NCBI GenBank assembly: GCA_002839155.1
Contig: PGXM01000010.1
Location: 1 to 64,000 of the forward strand
Direction: 5' to 3'
Length of the DNA stretch: 64,000 nt
Origin: Tenericutes bacterium HGW-Tenericutes-1
Lineage (GTDB): Bacteria > Bacillota_I > Bacilli_A > Izemoplasmatales > Hujiaoplasmataceae
A model generated the notes under the pieces. It had not been told where the DNA came from. It was given only the letters and a program-made list of their open reading frames with translations, and searched no databases. The translations under genes and the position numbers were made by a program. Shown piece after piece: positions 37,694 to 48,042 of the stretch (position 1 is its first letter; every line of letters begins with the position of its first letter).

Positions 37694-39811
37694 ATGGATG
37701 GAATGCTAAAAGGATTTTTAATTTTATCAATCGTTATTGCTTTTATTGCATTTGGTTTTGCTGTATGGCTCTATTTTTGGGTTAAAAAACAACCCGCAAC
37801 CAATGAAAAAATTCATGACATTGGGGAACTAATTCGTAAAGGCGCGAACACATTCTTATCGAAAGAATATGCCATCTTAGCGAAATTTGCAGCGGTGGTT
37901 GCCGTCTTAATTTTTATTTTTTTACCAAAACCGTTATGGGATGGAAGTTTCGTAGACAATTTGTTAATGAACTTACAAATGACAATTGCTTATTTAGCAG
38001 GGACAACCTTTAGCGCAATCGCCGGTAAGATTGGGATACAGATCGCAACGATTGCGAATACAAGAACCGCTGAAGCGGCTCAAAAAGGCATTCGCTTAAG
38101 CTTTTTGAATGGTTTCCGCGGCGGTGCCGTGATGGGCATGGCGGTTGTAGGAACTTCTTTACTCGGGATTGCTTTAGTCTTTTTACTCACTCAAAATTCA
38201 ACGCTTTTATTAGGCTTTAGCTTTGGTGCTTCGAGTTTAGCGTTATTTGCGAAGGCAGGTGGAGGAATCTTTACCAAAACCGCTGATATCTCAGCTGACT
38301 TAGTTGGAAAAGTCGAATTAGGCATTCCAGAAGATGATCCGAGAAATCCCGCTGTTATCGCTGATAACGTCGGTGATAATGTCGGTGACGTTGCTGGTAT
38401 GGGTGCTGACTTATTTGATTCGCATGTCGCTTCTTTAGCCGCTTCCTTAGTCATGGCAGTTGCCTTAGATAAAGTGATCTTGGGTGGCAATCATGTGGCT
38501 TTAATTTTCTGTTACGCAGCGATTGGATTACTATCTTCCATTATCGGGATTGGATTTGCGAAAATGGGTAAAAATGATAATCCAACGAATGCACTCAATA
38601 CTTCTACTTACTTAACCACAGGTATATTCGCCGTTTTAACAGCGTTAGCGACTTTAATCTTTGATTTTGAATGGCGGATGTATTTCGCTGCGACCTTAGG
38701 ACTTTTTGTTGGTGTTATCATTGGGATTGCGACCGATTACTTTACCGATGACCGGAAAAAACCGGTTCAAAATGTCGCCGAAGCCAGTGAATCAGGGCCG
38801 GCATTTACAATTCTTTCGGGCGTTAGTTACGGATTCTTGTCCGTATTACCCGCGATGATAGGGATTGCGATTTCTGCTTTAGGGGCATATCTCATTTGTG
38901 CGCCTTTAGGCATCGATACAGCGACGAAAGTCACCTATGGTATGTTTGGTATCTCTGTTGCTGCCGTGGGAATGTTATCGATAGTCGGAATGATTATTTC
39001 AAACGACGCTTATGGACCGATTGTTGATAATGCGAGAGGACTCGCAGAAATGGGGAATTTGGGCGATGAAGTCGTCGAAATTACCGATAAACTCGACAGT
39101 GCTGGCAATACCGTTAAAGCGGTGACTAAAGGCTTTGCGATTAGTGCTGCTGGACTCACCGTCATATCGTTATTAGGGGCCTTCTTAAGTGAAGTCAATG
39201 ACGCCGCTTTAGAACGTGGTCTCGCTGGTATTACTTCTTTTGATATCTTAAATCCGATGGTTTTCTTTGGATTATTGATTGGAGCAGCTGTCCCTGCCGT
39301 ATTTAGTGCGATGCTCATGCTTGGAGTTAACCGTAATGCCGAAAGAATGGTTGCGGAAATTCACCGTCAGTTCAATGAAATCCCAGGATTAAAAGAAGGT
39401 AAAGAAGGCGTTATGCCTGAATATGAGAAATGTATTTTAATTGCAACTACAGGCGCATTAAAAGAATTAATTCCGGCTGGCTTATTTGCAATTATCATTA
39501 CAATCGTTGTTGGATTGACCGGTGGCGTTTACGCCATTGGCGGATTCTTAACGGGTAATATCGTTTCTGGATTGATCTTAGCGTTATTCATGAGTAATTC
39601 CGGTGGCTTATGGGATAACGGTAAAAAATACGTTGAGGCCGGTCATCATGGCGGAAAAGGATCACAGGCTCATAAAGCAGCGGTTGTCGGCGACACCGTC
39701 GGAGATCCGTTTAAAGATACCGCAGGACCTTCAATTAATACGCAAATCACCGTTGTATCGCTTGTTTCCTCACTACTCGCTGTCATCTTCTTAACTTGGT
39801 CAATATTTTAA
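37694..39811 (+). CDS. hppA: Membrane H+-translocating pyrophosphatase
   Basis: 'DDPRNPAVIADNVGDNVGDVAGMGADLFDSH', 'GNTVKAVTKGFAI', 'GDTVGDPFKDTAGPSINTQI'. Confidence 0.95.
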   Translation: MDGMLKGFLILSIVIAFIAFGFAVWLYFWVKKQPATNEKIHDIGELIRKGANTFLSKEYAILAKFAAVVAVLIFIFLPKPLWDGSFVDNLLMNLQMTIAYLAGTTFSAIAGKIGIQIATIANTRTAEAAQKGIRLSFLNGFRGGAVMGMAVVGTSLLGIALVFLLTQNSTLLLGFSFGASSLALFAKAGGGIFTKTADISADLVGKVELGIPEDDPRNPAVIADNVGDNVGDVAGMGADLFDSHVASLAASLVMAVALDKVILGGNHVALIFCYAAIGLLSSIIGIGFAKMGKNDNPTNALNTSTYLTTGIFAVLTALATLIFDFEWRMYFAATLGLFVGVIIGIATDYFTDDRKKPVQNVAEASESGPAFTILSGVSYGFLSVLPAMIGIAISALGAYLICAPLGIDTATKVTYGMFGISVAAVGMLSIVGMIISNDAYGPIVDNARGLAEMGNLGDEVVEITDKLDSAGNTVKAVTKGFAISAAGLTVISLLGAFLSEVNDAALERGLAGITSFDILNPMVFFGLLIGAAVPAVFSAMLMLGVNRNAERMVAEIHRQFNEIPGLKEGKEGVMPEYEKCILIATTGALKELIPAGLFAIIITIVVGLTGGVYAIGGFLTGNIVSGLILALFMSNSGGLWDNGKKYVEAGHHGGKGSQAHKAAVVGDTVGDPFKDTAGPSINTQITVVSLVSSLLAVIFLTWSIF

Positions 39812-39817
39812 TACTAG

Positions 39818-39841
39818 AGGCTGTGCAAACAGCCTTTTTTT
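39818..39841 (+). terminator. Terminator after hppA
   Basis: AGGCTGTGCAAACAGCCTTTTTTT. Confidence 0.85.
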
Positions 39842-39905
39842 ATTGTATCAATAAAGCGTCTATGTTATAATTTATCAGGTTATAATTATAGACAAGGAGA
39901 CTGTT

Positions 39906-41216
39906 ATGATACTATCAATTATGGATTCGCTCCCATCCGCTTGGGTGATGCCTTTAGCACTAGGTTTATTCATCGTTACTTATGCTTGTTTACTTATCTT
40001 TTCTAAATACCGAGCTTACATTGCCTTAGGGTCTGCGTTACTCTTTATTATTTTAGGCTATTTACCCTTAAATGAAATCTTCTTCGCCGTCGACTGGAAC
40101 GTCATTATGATGATTGCTGGTACGATGGGGATTGTTGCCTTATTCATCGAATCAAAAATGCCAGCGCTTATCGCTGATAAGATTATCGATAAATCGCCTA
40201 ATGTCTGGGTGGCGATTTTAGCGTTATCTTTCTTTGCAGGTATTGTATCTGCGTTTATCGATAATGTCGCAACGGTTCTTATGATTGCGCCGATTGCCAT
40301 TACGATATCAAAGAAACTCAATATTTCTCCGGTTTCTCCGATTATTGCCTTATCGGTTGCGAGTAACTTAGAAGGTGCCGCAACACTCGTTGGCGATACA
40401 ACATCAATATTACTGGGCGGCTATGCGAACATGGATTTCTTAGACTTCTTCGTCTATCAAGGAAAACCGGGCTTATTCTTCATCGTTCAAATTGGATTAA
40501 TTGTGGCGACGATTGTTTTATACTTCATCTTTAGAAAACATAAAGAACCGGTTTCAATTGACGAACATACCGTCGTAACAAACTATTTTCCAACCGTGTT
40601 AATGTTAGGGGTAATTGTCTTATTAATTTTAGCGTCGTTTATTCCTGATAAACCTGCCGTCACAAACGGTTTGATTTGTATGACGCTCATGCTGATAGGC
40701 ATCGTTCATAAGACGTTCACAACGAAGAAAAAAGGCGCGTTAAAAGCGACAATTAAAGAAATTGATTTCTTTACCTTAGGGTTACTCGCTGGATTATTTA
40801 TGGTCATTGCGTCGATTTCAAACGCTGGCGTTATTGACGCCATCGGTGAATTAATCGGTGGAATTTCTGGGGGTAATATCTTTGTGATTTATACGGTGGT
40901 CGTATTTATGTCGGTCATTTTGTCTGCTTTCGTTGATAATATTCCATATGTTGCGACGATGTTACCAGTGATGGGAGTTATTGCCTTAAGAATTGGGCTA
41001 GATGATCCAACCGTGTTATATTTTGGATTATTAATTGGCGCGACTTTAGGTGGTAATATGACGCCAATTGGTGCTTCTGCGAACATTACTTCTATTGGGA
41101 TATTACGAAAAGAGGGTTATGAAGTTAAAACCTGGGACTTCATGAAAATCGGTATTCCTTATACGATGGCTGCGGTCATCACGGGGTACTTGTTAGTTTG
41201 GATTATCTTTAGTTAA
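39906..41216 (+). CDS. SLC13/ArsB/NhaD-superfamily ion transporter
   Basis: 'AFIDNVATVLMIAPIAI', 'NLEGAATLVGDTTSILLGGYA', 'SAFVDNIPYVATMLPVM', 'GATLGGNMTPIGASANI'. Confidence 0.88.
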   Translation: MILSIMDSLPSAWVMPLALGLFIVTYACLLIFSKYRAYIALGSALLFIILGYLPLNEIFFAVDWNVIMMIAGTMGIVALFIESKMPALIADKIIDKSPNVWVAILALSFFAGIVSAFIDNVATVLMIAPIAITISKKLNISPVSPIIALSVASNLEGAATLVGDTTSILLGGYANMDFLDFFVYQGKPGLFFIVQIGLIVATIVLYFIFRKHKEPVSIDEHTVVTNYFPTVLMLGVIVLLILASFIPDKPAVTNGLICMTLMLIGIVHKTFTTKKKGALKATIKEIDFFTLGLLAGLFMVIASISNAGVIDAIGELIGGISGGNIFVIYTVVVFMSVILSAFVDNIPYVATMLPVMGVIALRIGLDDPTVLYFGLLIGATLGGNMTPIGASANITSIGILRKEGYEVKTWDFMKIGIPYTMAAVITGYLLVWIIFS

Positions 41217-41228
41217 TTGTAAAATTTT

Positions 41229-41263
41229 AAAAGGCACTTCACTAAAAATGAGGTGCCTTTTTT
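41229..41263. terminator. Bidirectional terminator
   Basis: AAAAGGCACTTCACTAAAAATGAGGTGCCTTTTTT. Confidence 0.8.
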
Positions 41264-41280
41264 GTTTGAGATTGTAAGTG

Positions 41281-42228
41281 TTACTTCAATCGATTGTTTT
41301 CAAGCAAGAACGTCTTACAGTGTATTGCGACTTCTGAATAACGTTCACGCCAGCGGTTAACATCTGTGACGTAGTCTTCTTTAAAGATTGCTTTGGATAA
41401 ATCGCTGACGATAAAGTACTCGGCTTGAGAATGAGCGTAATTTGAATCATCTTTGGCTGTATTTAAAAACTGTTCAAACAGATCAGAGGTTGTATAGTAG
41501 CAAAGTTCGCATAATTTGGCACGGTATTCTAAGGTCGTTTGGGATAATTTTCTACCGTACCGATGAAAATCAAATAAATGTTGCGCCTCATGTTTTAAAA
41601 ATGAGATTTGAAAACTGGGTAAATCTAACTTGCCATTATAACTATCCCATTTACAAGATAAGCCTTTTCTTTTTGTCCAACCGCCAGTGCCTGTAATATT
41701 AAAAGACAGAAAACTGAGCCAACTATTGGAGATAAACTCCTTCATAAAATAGACAGGAACATGAATGGTTTTTGCAGGGATTTGTACATGATAGATATTT
41801 TTTTCTGTGGTTTTCCAAATGTAAGGTCCATAATACGCCGAAGTTGTTCCCCCTAAGAATTGGAAACCTTCGTTTTTTACCATCCGTTTAATCAGCTTTT
41901 CCAGCGTATCAAAACGCTTGATAAACGGAAGGTTTAACATTTTTTGAAAGTAATGTAATAAATACAATTCTCCTTCTTTTGGCGTATGACCTTGACCGAA
42001 AACATAGACATAATAAAGATAATATCCTTTTAGTATTTCCTTTAAAGTTTCATTATCGGTTGGATACTTAAATAGTGGTGGATCTTGATGGTATGTTGAT
42101 AAATACCGATTGTATAAATCTAATTGTTCAGGGATATCTTTTAAATAGTCTAATAACCCAGGGATATCGCCGCTGGCACAATATCGTTTTAATTGTTTTT
42201 CATCGTATTCCACAAAGATGTCCTCCAT
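41281..42228 (-). CDS. Hypothetical protein with HExxH motif (putative zincin)
   Basis: 'FQISFLKHEAQHLFDFHRYGRKLSQTTLEYRAKLCELCYY'. Confidence 0.6.
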   Translation of the reverse strand: MEDIFVEYDEKQLKRYCASGDIPGLLDYLKDIPEQLDLYNRYLSTYHQDPPLFKYPTDNETLKEILKGYYLYYVYVFGQGHTPKEGELYLLHYFQKMLNLPFIKRFDTLEKLIKRMVKNEGFQFLGGTTSAYYGPYIWKTTEKNIYHVQIPAKTIHVPVYFMKEFISNSWLSFLSFNITGTGGWTKRKGLSCKWDSYNGKLDLPSFQISFLKHEAQHLFDFHRYGRKLSQTTLEYRAKLCELCYYTTSDLFEQFLNTAKDDSNYAHSQAEYFIVSDLSKAIFKEDYVTDVNRWRERYSEVAIHCKTFLLENNRLK

Positions 42229-42290
42229 TTAGTTAACCAATGATATTATAGCTTTACGTTCCAAATTCCGATTATTGATCATGAATTCAG

Positions 42291-43679
42291 TTATTGTTCT
42301 ATACCCCATAGAATAGTTTGTCCATTCATATACCATCTTTCATTCCATCCTGAGGGTTTTGCTTCAGCCTCACAGTAAATAGTAACCCCGGTTTGTCCAT
42401 AAAAAGCTTCAAAACCGATGGTATGAACCGTATCGGGAATATAAACCTTTAATATAGCATTGTAGATAAATGCTTCTTGTTCAATCGTTGTCACGCCACT
42501 TGAAATATAGAGATATCTAATCGTATAACAAGCTTCGAAAGCATTTGCTTTAATAATTCTTACATGGCTAGGGACAGTAAATGAAGAATTCGTTTTTGAA
42601 GATGGATAATAAATGAGTGTTTGAAGGTTATTTGAATATAAAACGCCGTCAATAGAAGTGTAATAAGGATTTTGGGGGGATACAAGAATGGATGTCATAT
42701 TGGTGCAATAATTGAATGCTTTAAAACCGATGAAGGTAACGCTACTAGGAATAAAGATTGTTTCAATTTTGGGACACATATAAAAAGCATTATCTTCTAT
42801 TGTTTTTAAGCCTTCATTCAAATGAATTTCTTCTAAATTTTCACAATTACTAAAAGCATTATGACCGATAACTTCGACTGAACTTTCGATGGTTACATCG
42901 ACAAGTGAAATAGTTCTATGAAATGCAAAATCGTCAATCGTCGTGACATCATTTCCGATGGTAATAGATGTTAATGTATCATTACCTGTAAAAGCCCATT
43001 GTCCAATAGTAATAACGCCAGGTATTATTTCATAGGATAACGCTAGATTTGAAGGTAAATAGTATATCAAAATCGTATGATCTAGATTATAGATGACACC
43101 TTCTGATAACGAGAAGGGTGAACCTTCATCAAAATATAATGAAATTAATTTATAACACTCTTTAAATGCATCTTTATCTATGGCAATGACCGATTTAGGA
43201 ATTGTTAATTCTTCCAGGTTTATACATCCTAAAAACGTGTTGGTCTCAATCCTTGTGATCCCTTCAGGCAAAGTCAAATGGGTTAAACTCGTACAATTAT
43301 GAAAAGCATAAGAACCAATTCTAGTAATTGACTTGGGTAATTCAATGGTTGTTAACAACGTAAAGCCCGCAAAAGCTTTGTCACTAATGTATTCAATCCC
43401 CTCAGGCAATATGATTTCAGTTGTTATATTCGTAGGAGACTCGTGGTTAACATAATTTCCAACGCTAATAACCGGTTTGTTATTGTAGGTACTGGGGACA
43501 GTAATCACAGATTGACCGACCAGATTATCAAGGTATACCGTATAAGCCGATGACCCAAAGTCTTCGTATATAAAACCTTGATCATCGGTAATGGTCGTCA
43601 ATGCCTTCATACATGAATTTGTCATAAAGAATAATAATATAATTGAAAGAATTACTATAAATCGAGTGTTTTTACTCAT
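42291..43679 (-). CDS. BspA-type leucine-rich repeat surface protein (LRR_5)
   Basis: N-terminal hydrophobic segment; repeats 'ITRIGSYAFHNCTSLTHLTLPEGITRIETNTFLGCINLEELTIPKSV'. Confidence 0.88.
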   Translation of the reverse strand: MSKNTRFIVILSIILLFFMTNSCMKALTTITDDQGFIYEDFGSSAYTVYLDNLVGQSVITVPSTYNNKPVISVGNYVNHESPTNITTEIILPEGIEYISDKAFAGFTLLTTIELPKSITRIGSYAFHNCTSLTHLTLPEGITRIETNTFLGCINLEELTIPKSVIAIDKDAFKECYKLISLYFDEGSPFSLSEGVIYNLDHTILIYYLPSNLALSYEIIPGVITIGQWAFTGNDTLTSITIGNDVTTIDDFAFHRTISLVDVTIESSVEVIGHNAFSNCENLEEIHLNEGLKTIEDNAFYMCPKIETIFIPSSVTFIGFKAFNYCTNMTSILVSPQNPYYTSIDGVLYSNNLQTLIYYPSSKTNSSFTVPSHVRIIKANAFEACYTIRYLYISSGVTTIEQEAFIYNAILKVYIPDTVHTIGFEAFYGQTGVTIYCEAEAKPSGWNERWYMNGQTILWGIEQ

Positions 43680-43868
43680 AATATCACCTGAATACTAAAT
43701 AATATCATCACTAATAGAAACCAATCTGTACTATATGAAATGAACGTATTATCTATTATAGTTTATTATCTACCTCAAAACAACTAATCATTCGAAATTA
43801 TAATGTTGAATCATTAAAACAAAAAGACACTTCCATATGAGGGAGTGTCTTTTAGCGTGGTTAAACTA

Positions 43869-45299
43869 TTAGAGAACGCCTAAAGCGTTTAAAGCCATTA
43901 AGACAAAGTAAACAACGAATAAACCGGAAGAGACCCAAAGAATTGGATGAACTTCTTTTGCTTTTTTCGTAACGAGTTTGACTAATACATAGAAAATGAA
44001 ACCAAATGCGATACCAATCGAGATGTTATAGGCTAAAGCCATTAAGACAGCTGCGAAGAAAGCAGGAACAGCTTCTTCAAAATCAGTCCAATTAACGTCT
44101 TTAAACGCACCGGCCATCATAATACCAACGATAATGAGTGCTGGAGCCGTTGCTTGTGCTGGAACGATACCAACGACAGGCGCAATAAAGATACAAAGTA
44201 AGAAGAAAATCGCTGTGAATACAGAGGTTAAACCTGTTCTTCCGCCTGCTTCAATACCGGCTGCTGATTCAATATATGTCGTTGTATTTGAAGTTCCAAA
44301 TACGGCACCAATAGATGTAGCGATGGAGTCAGCGAATAATGCTTTTTCCATTTTTGTTTTAAAGCCTTTTCCTTCTTCAATTGAAGTTAAATCTGCTTCA
44401 GAGAAAATGCCAGAAGCTCTACCCGTACCAACGAATGTACCAATCGTATCAAACGTATCGGTTAAGCTGAAAGCAAAAATTGCGAGGAATGCCATTGGTA
44501 ATTTGGATGGATCAGCGAACATTGTGCCAATACCTTTAAACGCTGCGCCAAATGTCGTTCCAAGTTCTCCCCATGGACCTGCGATATCAAATCCACCGAT
44601 TGCGAAGCTTGTAACACCCATAGGCCAACCGATTAACGTCGTTGCGACGATACCGATTAAAATCGCGCCTTTAACTTTTAATAATAATAAGACGATTGTA
44701 ACAATAACACCAATTAACGCTAAGACTGGACCCCATGTACTAAAAGTAGTTAACGATGGGATAATCGATGAATCGATGATTGCTGTTCCACCAGGAATAT
44801 CAAACCATGTGCCTGGGTCTGCTGCGAAGCTAAAGAAACCTGCGTTCTTGAAACCGATGTAAGCGATGAAAATACCAATACCACCGCCAATAGCGTGTTG
44901 TAATGAAACGGGGATGGCTTTTACAATCGATTTACGGATTTTCGTGACAGTGATTAATACGTTAATAAGACCGCAAATGAAGACAAGTCCTAACGCTTCA
45001 CTCCAGTGAAAACCTAGTGCGCCGCAAACGGTGTAGGTAAAGAACGCATTGAGTCCCATGCCAGGTGCTAAAGCATAAGGAACGTTAGCGAACAATCCCA
45101 TGATCAACGTCCCGATAACGGTAGCGATGATGGTTGCTAAGAAGACGGCTCCGAAAGGCATTCCCGTTTGAGAAAGCATCGACGGATTGACGAAGATGAT
45201 GTAAACCATCGCAAAGAAGGTTGTTGCTCCAGCGATTAGTTCTTTGGTGATTGTGGTACCATGTTCACGCAATTTGAAGAAGTTTTGAAGCTTTTCCAT
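43869..45299 (-). CDS. NCS2-family (AzgA/PbuG-like) purine permease
   Basis: 'ELIAGATTFFAMVYIIFVNPSMLSQTGMPFGAVFLATIIAT', 'ALAPGMGLNAFFTYTVC'; purine riboswitch upstream. Confidence 0.92.
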   Translation of the reverse strand: MEKLQNFFKLREHGTTITKELIAGATTFFAMVYIIFVNPSMLSQTGMPFGAVFLATIIATVIGTLIMGLFANVPYALAPGMGLNAFFTYTVCGALGFHWSEALGLVFICGLINVLITVTKIRKSIVKAIPVSLQHAIGGGIGIFIAYIGFKNAGFFSFAADPGTWFDIPGGTAIIDSSIIPSLTTFSTWGPVLALIGVIVTIVLLLLKVKGAILIGIVATTLIGWPMGVTSFAIGGFDIAGPWGELGTTFGAAFKGIGTMFADPSKLPMAFLAIFAFSLTDTFDTIGTFVGTGRASGIFSEADLTSIEEGKGFKTKMEKALFADSIATSIGAVFGTSNTTTYIESAAGIEAGGRTGLTSVFTAIFFLLCIFIAPVVGIVPAQATAPALIIVGIMMAGAFKDVNWTDFEEAVPAFFAAVLMALAYNISIGIAFGFIFYVLVKLVTKKAKEVHPILWVSSGLFVVYFVLMALNALGVL

Positions 45300-45344
45300 G
45301 TGTTAGAGATCCTCCTATGATTTTTTTGTCTTGTTTGAAACAAA

Positions 45345-45377
45345 TAAAAAAAGCCAGTATAAATTACTATACTCGCC
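45345..45377 (-). terminator. Riboswitch-controlled intrinsic terminator
   Basis: Minus strand GCGAGTATAGTAATTTATACTGGCTTTTTTT: imperfect stem plus T-run between riboswitch and permease. Confidence 0.75.
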
Positions 45378-45424
45378 AACAAAATAAACTGGATGCTTTA
45401 GGCATTCAGAAAAAAATCATGTAA

Positions 45425-45489
45425 CCAATAGGCAGTCGATTAGGTCGACTGGTAGAAACTACGGAACCAAATTATCCATATTATATTGG
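45425..45489 (-). ncRNA. Purine (guanine-type) riboswitch aptamer
   Basis: Minus strand CCAATATAATATGGATAATTTGGTTCCGTAGTTTCTACCAGTCGACCTAATCGACTGCCTATTGG: P1 CCAAT/ATTGG, 7-nt L2 and L3, invariant GTTTCTACC, C at the position-74 equivalent. Confidence 0.88.
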
Positions 45490-45621
45490 CGATCTAGCTA
45501 TTCAATTTGAATTAACAAAACAAAGACAGTTTACCATGAATATAAAGCTTTGACAATACCATGAAAACCTTTTCATTAAATAAATCAAATTAATAAACAT
45601 TCATTTCTTTTTGAAGCGTTT

Positions 45622-46986
45622 TTATTTGGTAAATTTATCGATCAAACCTTGTTTTTGTTTCGTATAAGGATGATATCTAAATGATAAATCAATCCAATTT
45701 GCCCGTTTCAAAACCGATTTATGATGCGAGAACGTATTAAAGGAATGTATGCCATGATAACTGCCCATTCCTGATGCGCCAACCCCGCCAAAACCCATTT
45801 CTGAAGAAGCAACATGCATCAAGGTATCATTGAATGTGCCGCCGCCAAAACTAATCTCATGGATTAATCGTTTTTGCATGACTTTATCGGTCGAGAATAA
45901 ATAAAATGCAAGGGGACGATCTTTTGATTTAATGTAGGTAATCACTTCTTCGATGTTGTCATAAGCGATGATCGGTAAAATCGGTCCAAAGATTTCCTCT
46001 TGCATGACCGGTGAATCTAACTTTACATCGACTAACAACGTTGGTTCAATCGATGTTTCATTAGATTTTCCCCCTAAAACAATGGTTTGATTTTGTAAGA
46101 GACCTAATAATCTAGAATGCGCCTTTTGATTGATGATTTTTGGGTAATCTGGATAACTTAAAGGGTCAGGACCAAAAAATTCAGCGATAACACGTTTTAA
46201 CTCATTAACGAGTTGATCGCGGTATTCTCTTTTTACGAAAACATAATCCGGTGCGACGCAAGTTTGTCCAGCATTCACAAATTTTCCGAAAGCTAATCGT
46301 TTCGCCGTTAATTTTGTGCACATCGTGCCATCGACGATACACGGTGATTTACCGCCTAGTTCTAAAGAAACAGGCGTTAAAAAATGACTGGCTTTTTCCA
46401 TGACGGTTTTTCCAACATTGGTTGAACCAGTAAAGAAGATATAATCAAATTTTTGTTCTAATAATAACGTGTTTTCTTCTCTTCCACCTAAAACTGTCGC
46501 GACATATTCTTCTTTAAAAGTATGGTCTAACAATTCTTTGATGGCTAAAGCTGTATGATGTGCATAAGAACCTGGTTTAATGATAGCCGTATTTCCTGCA
46601 GCGATTGCTCCAATGAGTGGATCAATGGCGAGTTGGAACGGATAATTCCATGGTGACATAATTAAAACAACACCATAAGGTTCTGGATAGATATAACTTT
46701 TCGCACTAAATAAAACGAGAGGTGTTTTAACGCGTTTGGGTTTTGCCCAATGTTTGAAATGCTTGATCATATGAGAGAGTTCGCTTCTAACAATCCCAAT
46801 CTCGGTCATGATAGCTTCTAATGGCGCTTTATTCAAATCTTTCTTGAGAGCGTCGATAATCTTACCTTCATGAGCAGTAATCGCACTTTGAAGCATTTTT
46901 AATGCATTTAAGCGAAAGTTAATATCTTTTGTGACATTCGTATTGAAATACGCTCTTTGTTTTTCTACGAGTTGATTGATAATCAT
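45622..46986 (-). CDS. Aldehyde dehydrogenase (class-3 / YwdH-like)
   Basis: 'YGVVLIMSPWNYPFQLAIDPLIGAIAAGNTAIIKP', 'LELGGKSPCIVDGT', 'KFVNAGQTCVAPDYVFV'. Confidence 0.93.
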   Translation of the reverse strand: MIINQLVEKQRAYFNTNVTKDINFRLNALKMLQSAITAHEGKIIDALKKDLNKAPLEAIMTEIGIVRSELSHMIKHFKHWAKPKRVKTPLVLFSAKSYIYPEPYGVVLIMSPWNYPFQLAIDPLIGAIAAGNTAIIKPGSYAHHTALAIKELLDHTFKEEYVATVLGGREENTLLLEQKFDYIFFTGSTNVGKTVMEKASHFLTPVSLELGGKSPCIVDGTMCTKLTAKRLAFGKFVNAGQTCVAPDYVFVKREYRDQLVNELKRVIAEFFGPDPLSYPDYPKIINQKAHSRLLGLLQNQTIVLGGKSNETSIEPTLLVDVKLDSPVMQEEIFGPILPIIAYDNIEEVITYIKSKDRPLAFYLFSTDKVMQKRLIHEISFGGGTFNDTLMHVASSEMGFGGVGASGMGSYHGIHSFNTFSHHKSVLKRANWIDLSFRYHPYTKQKQGLIDKFTK

Positions 46987-47076
46987 AGTGAACCTCCATG
47001 AATTTCGTTATTAAAATTATTATACCATAGTCTTCAATATTTGATATAATACAAGTATTGTCATAGGGAGGGTTTT

Positions 47077-48012
47077 ATGATCTATATTACCGGAGCGACA
47101 GGACATATTGGAAATAACACCTTAAGAGCATTTATTCAAGAAAAGACGCCATGTGAATTATTACTCAGAAAAATAAGCCCAGCCATTGAAGATTTAAATG
47201 TTACCTATCACATCGGTGATATTTTTTCACACGAATTTCTTGATCAACATTTAAAACCAAACGACACATTAATCCACTGTGCAGGAGTCATTGATTTGAC
47301 GAAGCGATTAAGAAATGAAAGTGATTTAGTCAATATCGAAGGCACATATAAAATCGTCGATTATTGTACCCTCCATCAAATCCGGTTAGTTTATGTATCT
47401 TCCGTTGACGCCATCAATAAACCAAAAAATACCGATCCGATTTTAGAACCAACATTTTTTGATTTATCGAAGATTAAAAGCCATTATGCCAAATCAAAAG
47501 CCTTAGGGACGGCCTATGTGTTAGATAAACTTAATCAAGGTTTGTTAGAGGGGGCGATTGTATATCCTGCAGCGGTAATTGGACCTCATGATTATAAACC
47601 GTCCGCAGCGGGTAAAGAGATCATGAAGGCTTATCGTAAACCGATATTACCTTATATTAAGGGGGGCTATAATTTCATTGATGTGAGAGACGTTGCGAAA
47701 GCCATCTATCATGTCAGCGTTTATTCAATGGATGGATCCTATATCTTAGCAGCCCATGAACACACCATAAAGGAATTTTATCAAACGATTGCGAAAGTCT
47801 CAAATCGGTCTAAACTCATCATCGGGTTTCCGCGGTTTATCGCAAAATTTGGGGCCATATTCTTTAAAGACATTTCAAACGTTATGATTGATGCAATCTT
47901 AGAAAATTATCATTACGTCAACGATAGAATGGTTCAGTTGCTTAAAATTAATCCGATTCCTTTTAAAGAAACCGTAAGAGATACCATCGAGTGGTTCAAT
48001 CAAAATAAGTAA
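47077..48012 (+). CDS. NAD-dependent epimerase/dehydratase family protein
   Basis: 'MIYITGATGHIGNNTLRAF', 'YVSSVDAI', 'YAKSKALGTAYVL'. Confidence 0.85.
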   Translation: MIYITGATGHIGNNTLRAFIQEKTPCELLLRKISPAIEDLNVTYHIGDIFSHEFLDQHLKPNDTLIHCAGVIDLTKRLRNESDLVNIEGTYKIVDYCTLHQIRLVYVSSVDAINKPKNTDPILEPTFFDLSKIKSHYAKSKALGTAYVLDKLNQGLLEGAIVYPAAVIGPHDYKPSAAGKEIMKAYRKPILPYIKGGYNFIDVRDVAKAIYHVSVYSMDGSYILAAHEHTIKEFYQTIAKVSNRSKLIIGFPRFIAKFGAIFFKDISNVMIDAILENYHYVNDRMVQLLKINPIPFKETVRDTIEWFNQNK

Positions 48013-48017
48013 AAAAA

Positions 48018-48042
48018 TAAGACGCCCTCAGGCGTCTTTTTT
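48018..48042 (+). terminator. Terminator
   Basis: AAGACGCCCTCAGGCGTCTTTTTT. Confidence 0.85.

Noticed and set aside
37694-41216. Long antisense ORFs inside hppA and the NhaD-like gene (e.g. 38191-38490, 39010-39318, 40058-40321)
   Set aside because: Low-complexity Ala/Pro/Ser-rich translations mirroring the sense codon usage of confidently identified genes; no SD or family similarity
44134-44862. 242-aa ORF antisense to the NCS2 permease
   Set aside because: Composition typical of antisense shadow of a membrane protein gene; the sense protein is unambiguous
45562-45575. TGAAAACCTTTTCA palindrome upstream of the purine riboswitch promoter as a cre site
   Set aside because: Central CG essential to cre is replaced by CC/GG; regarded as insufficient
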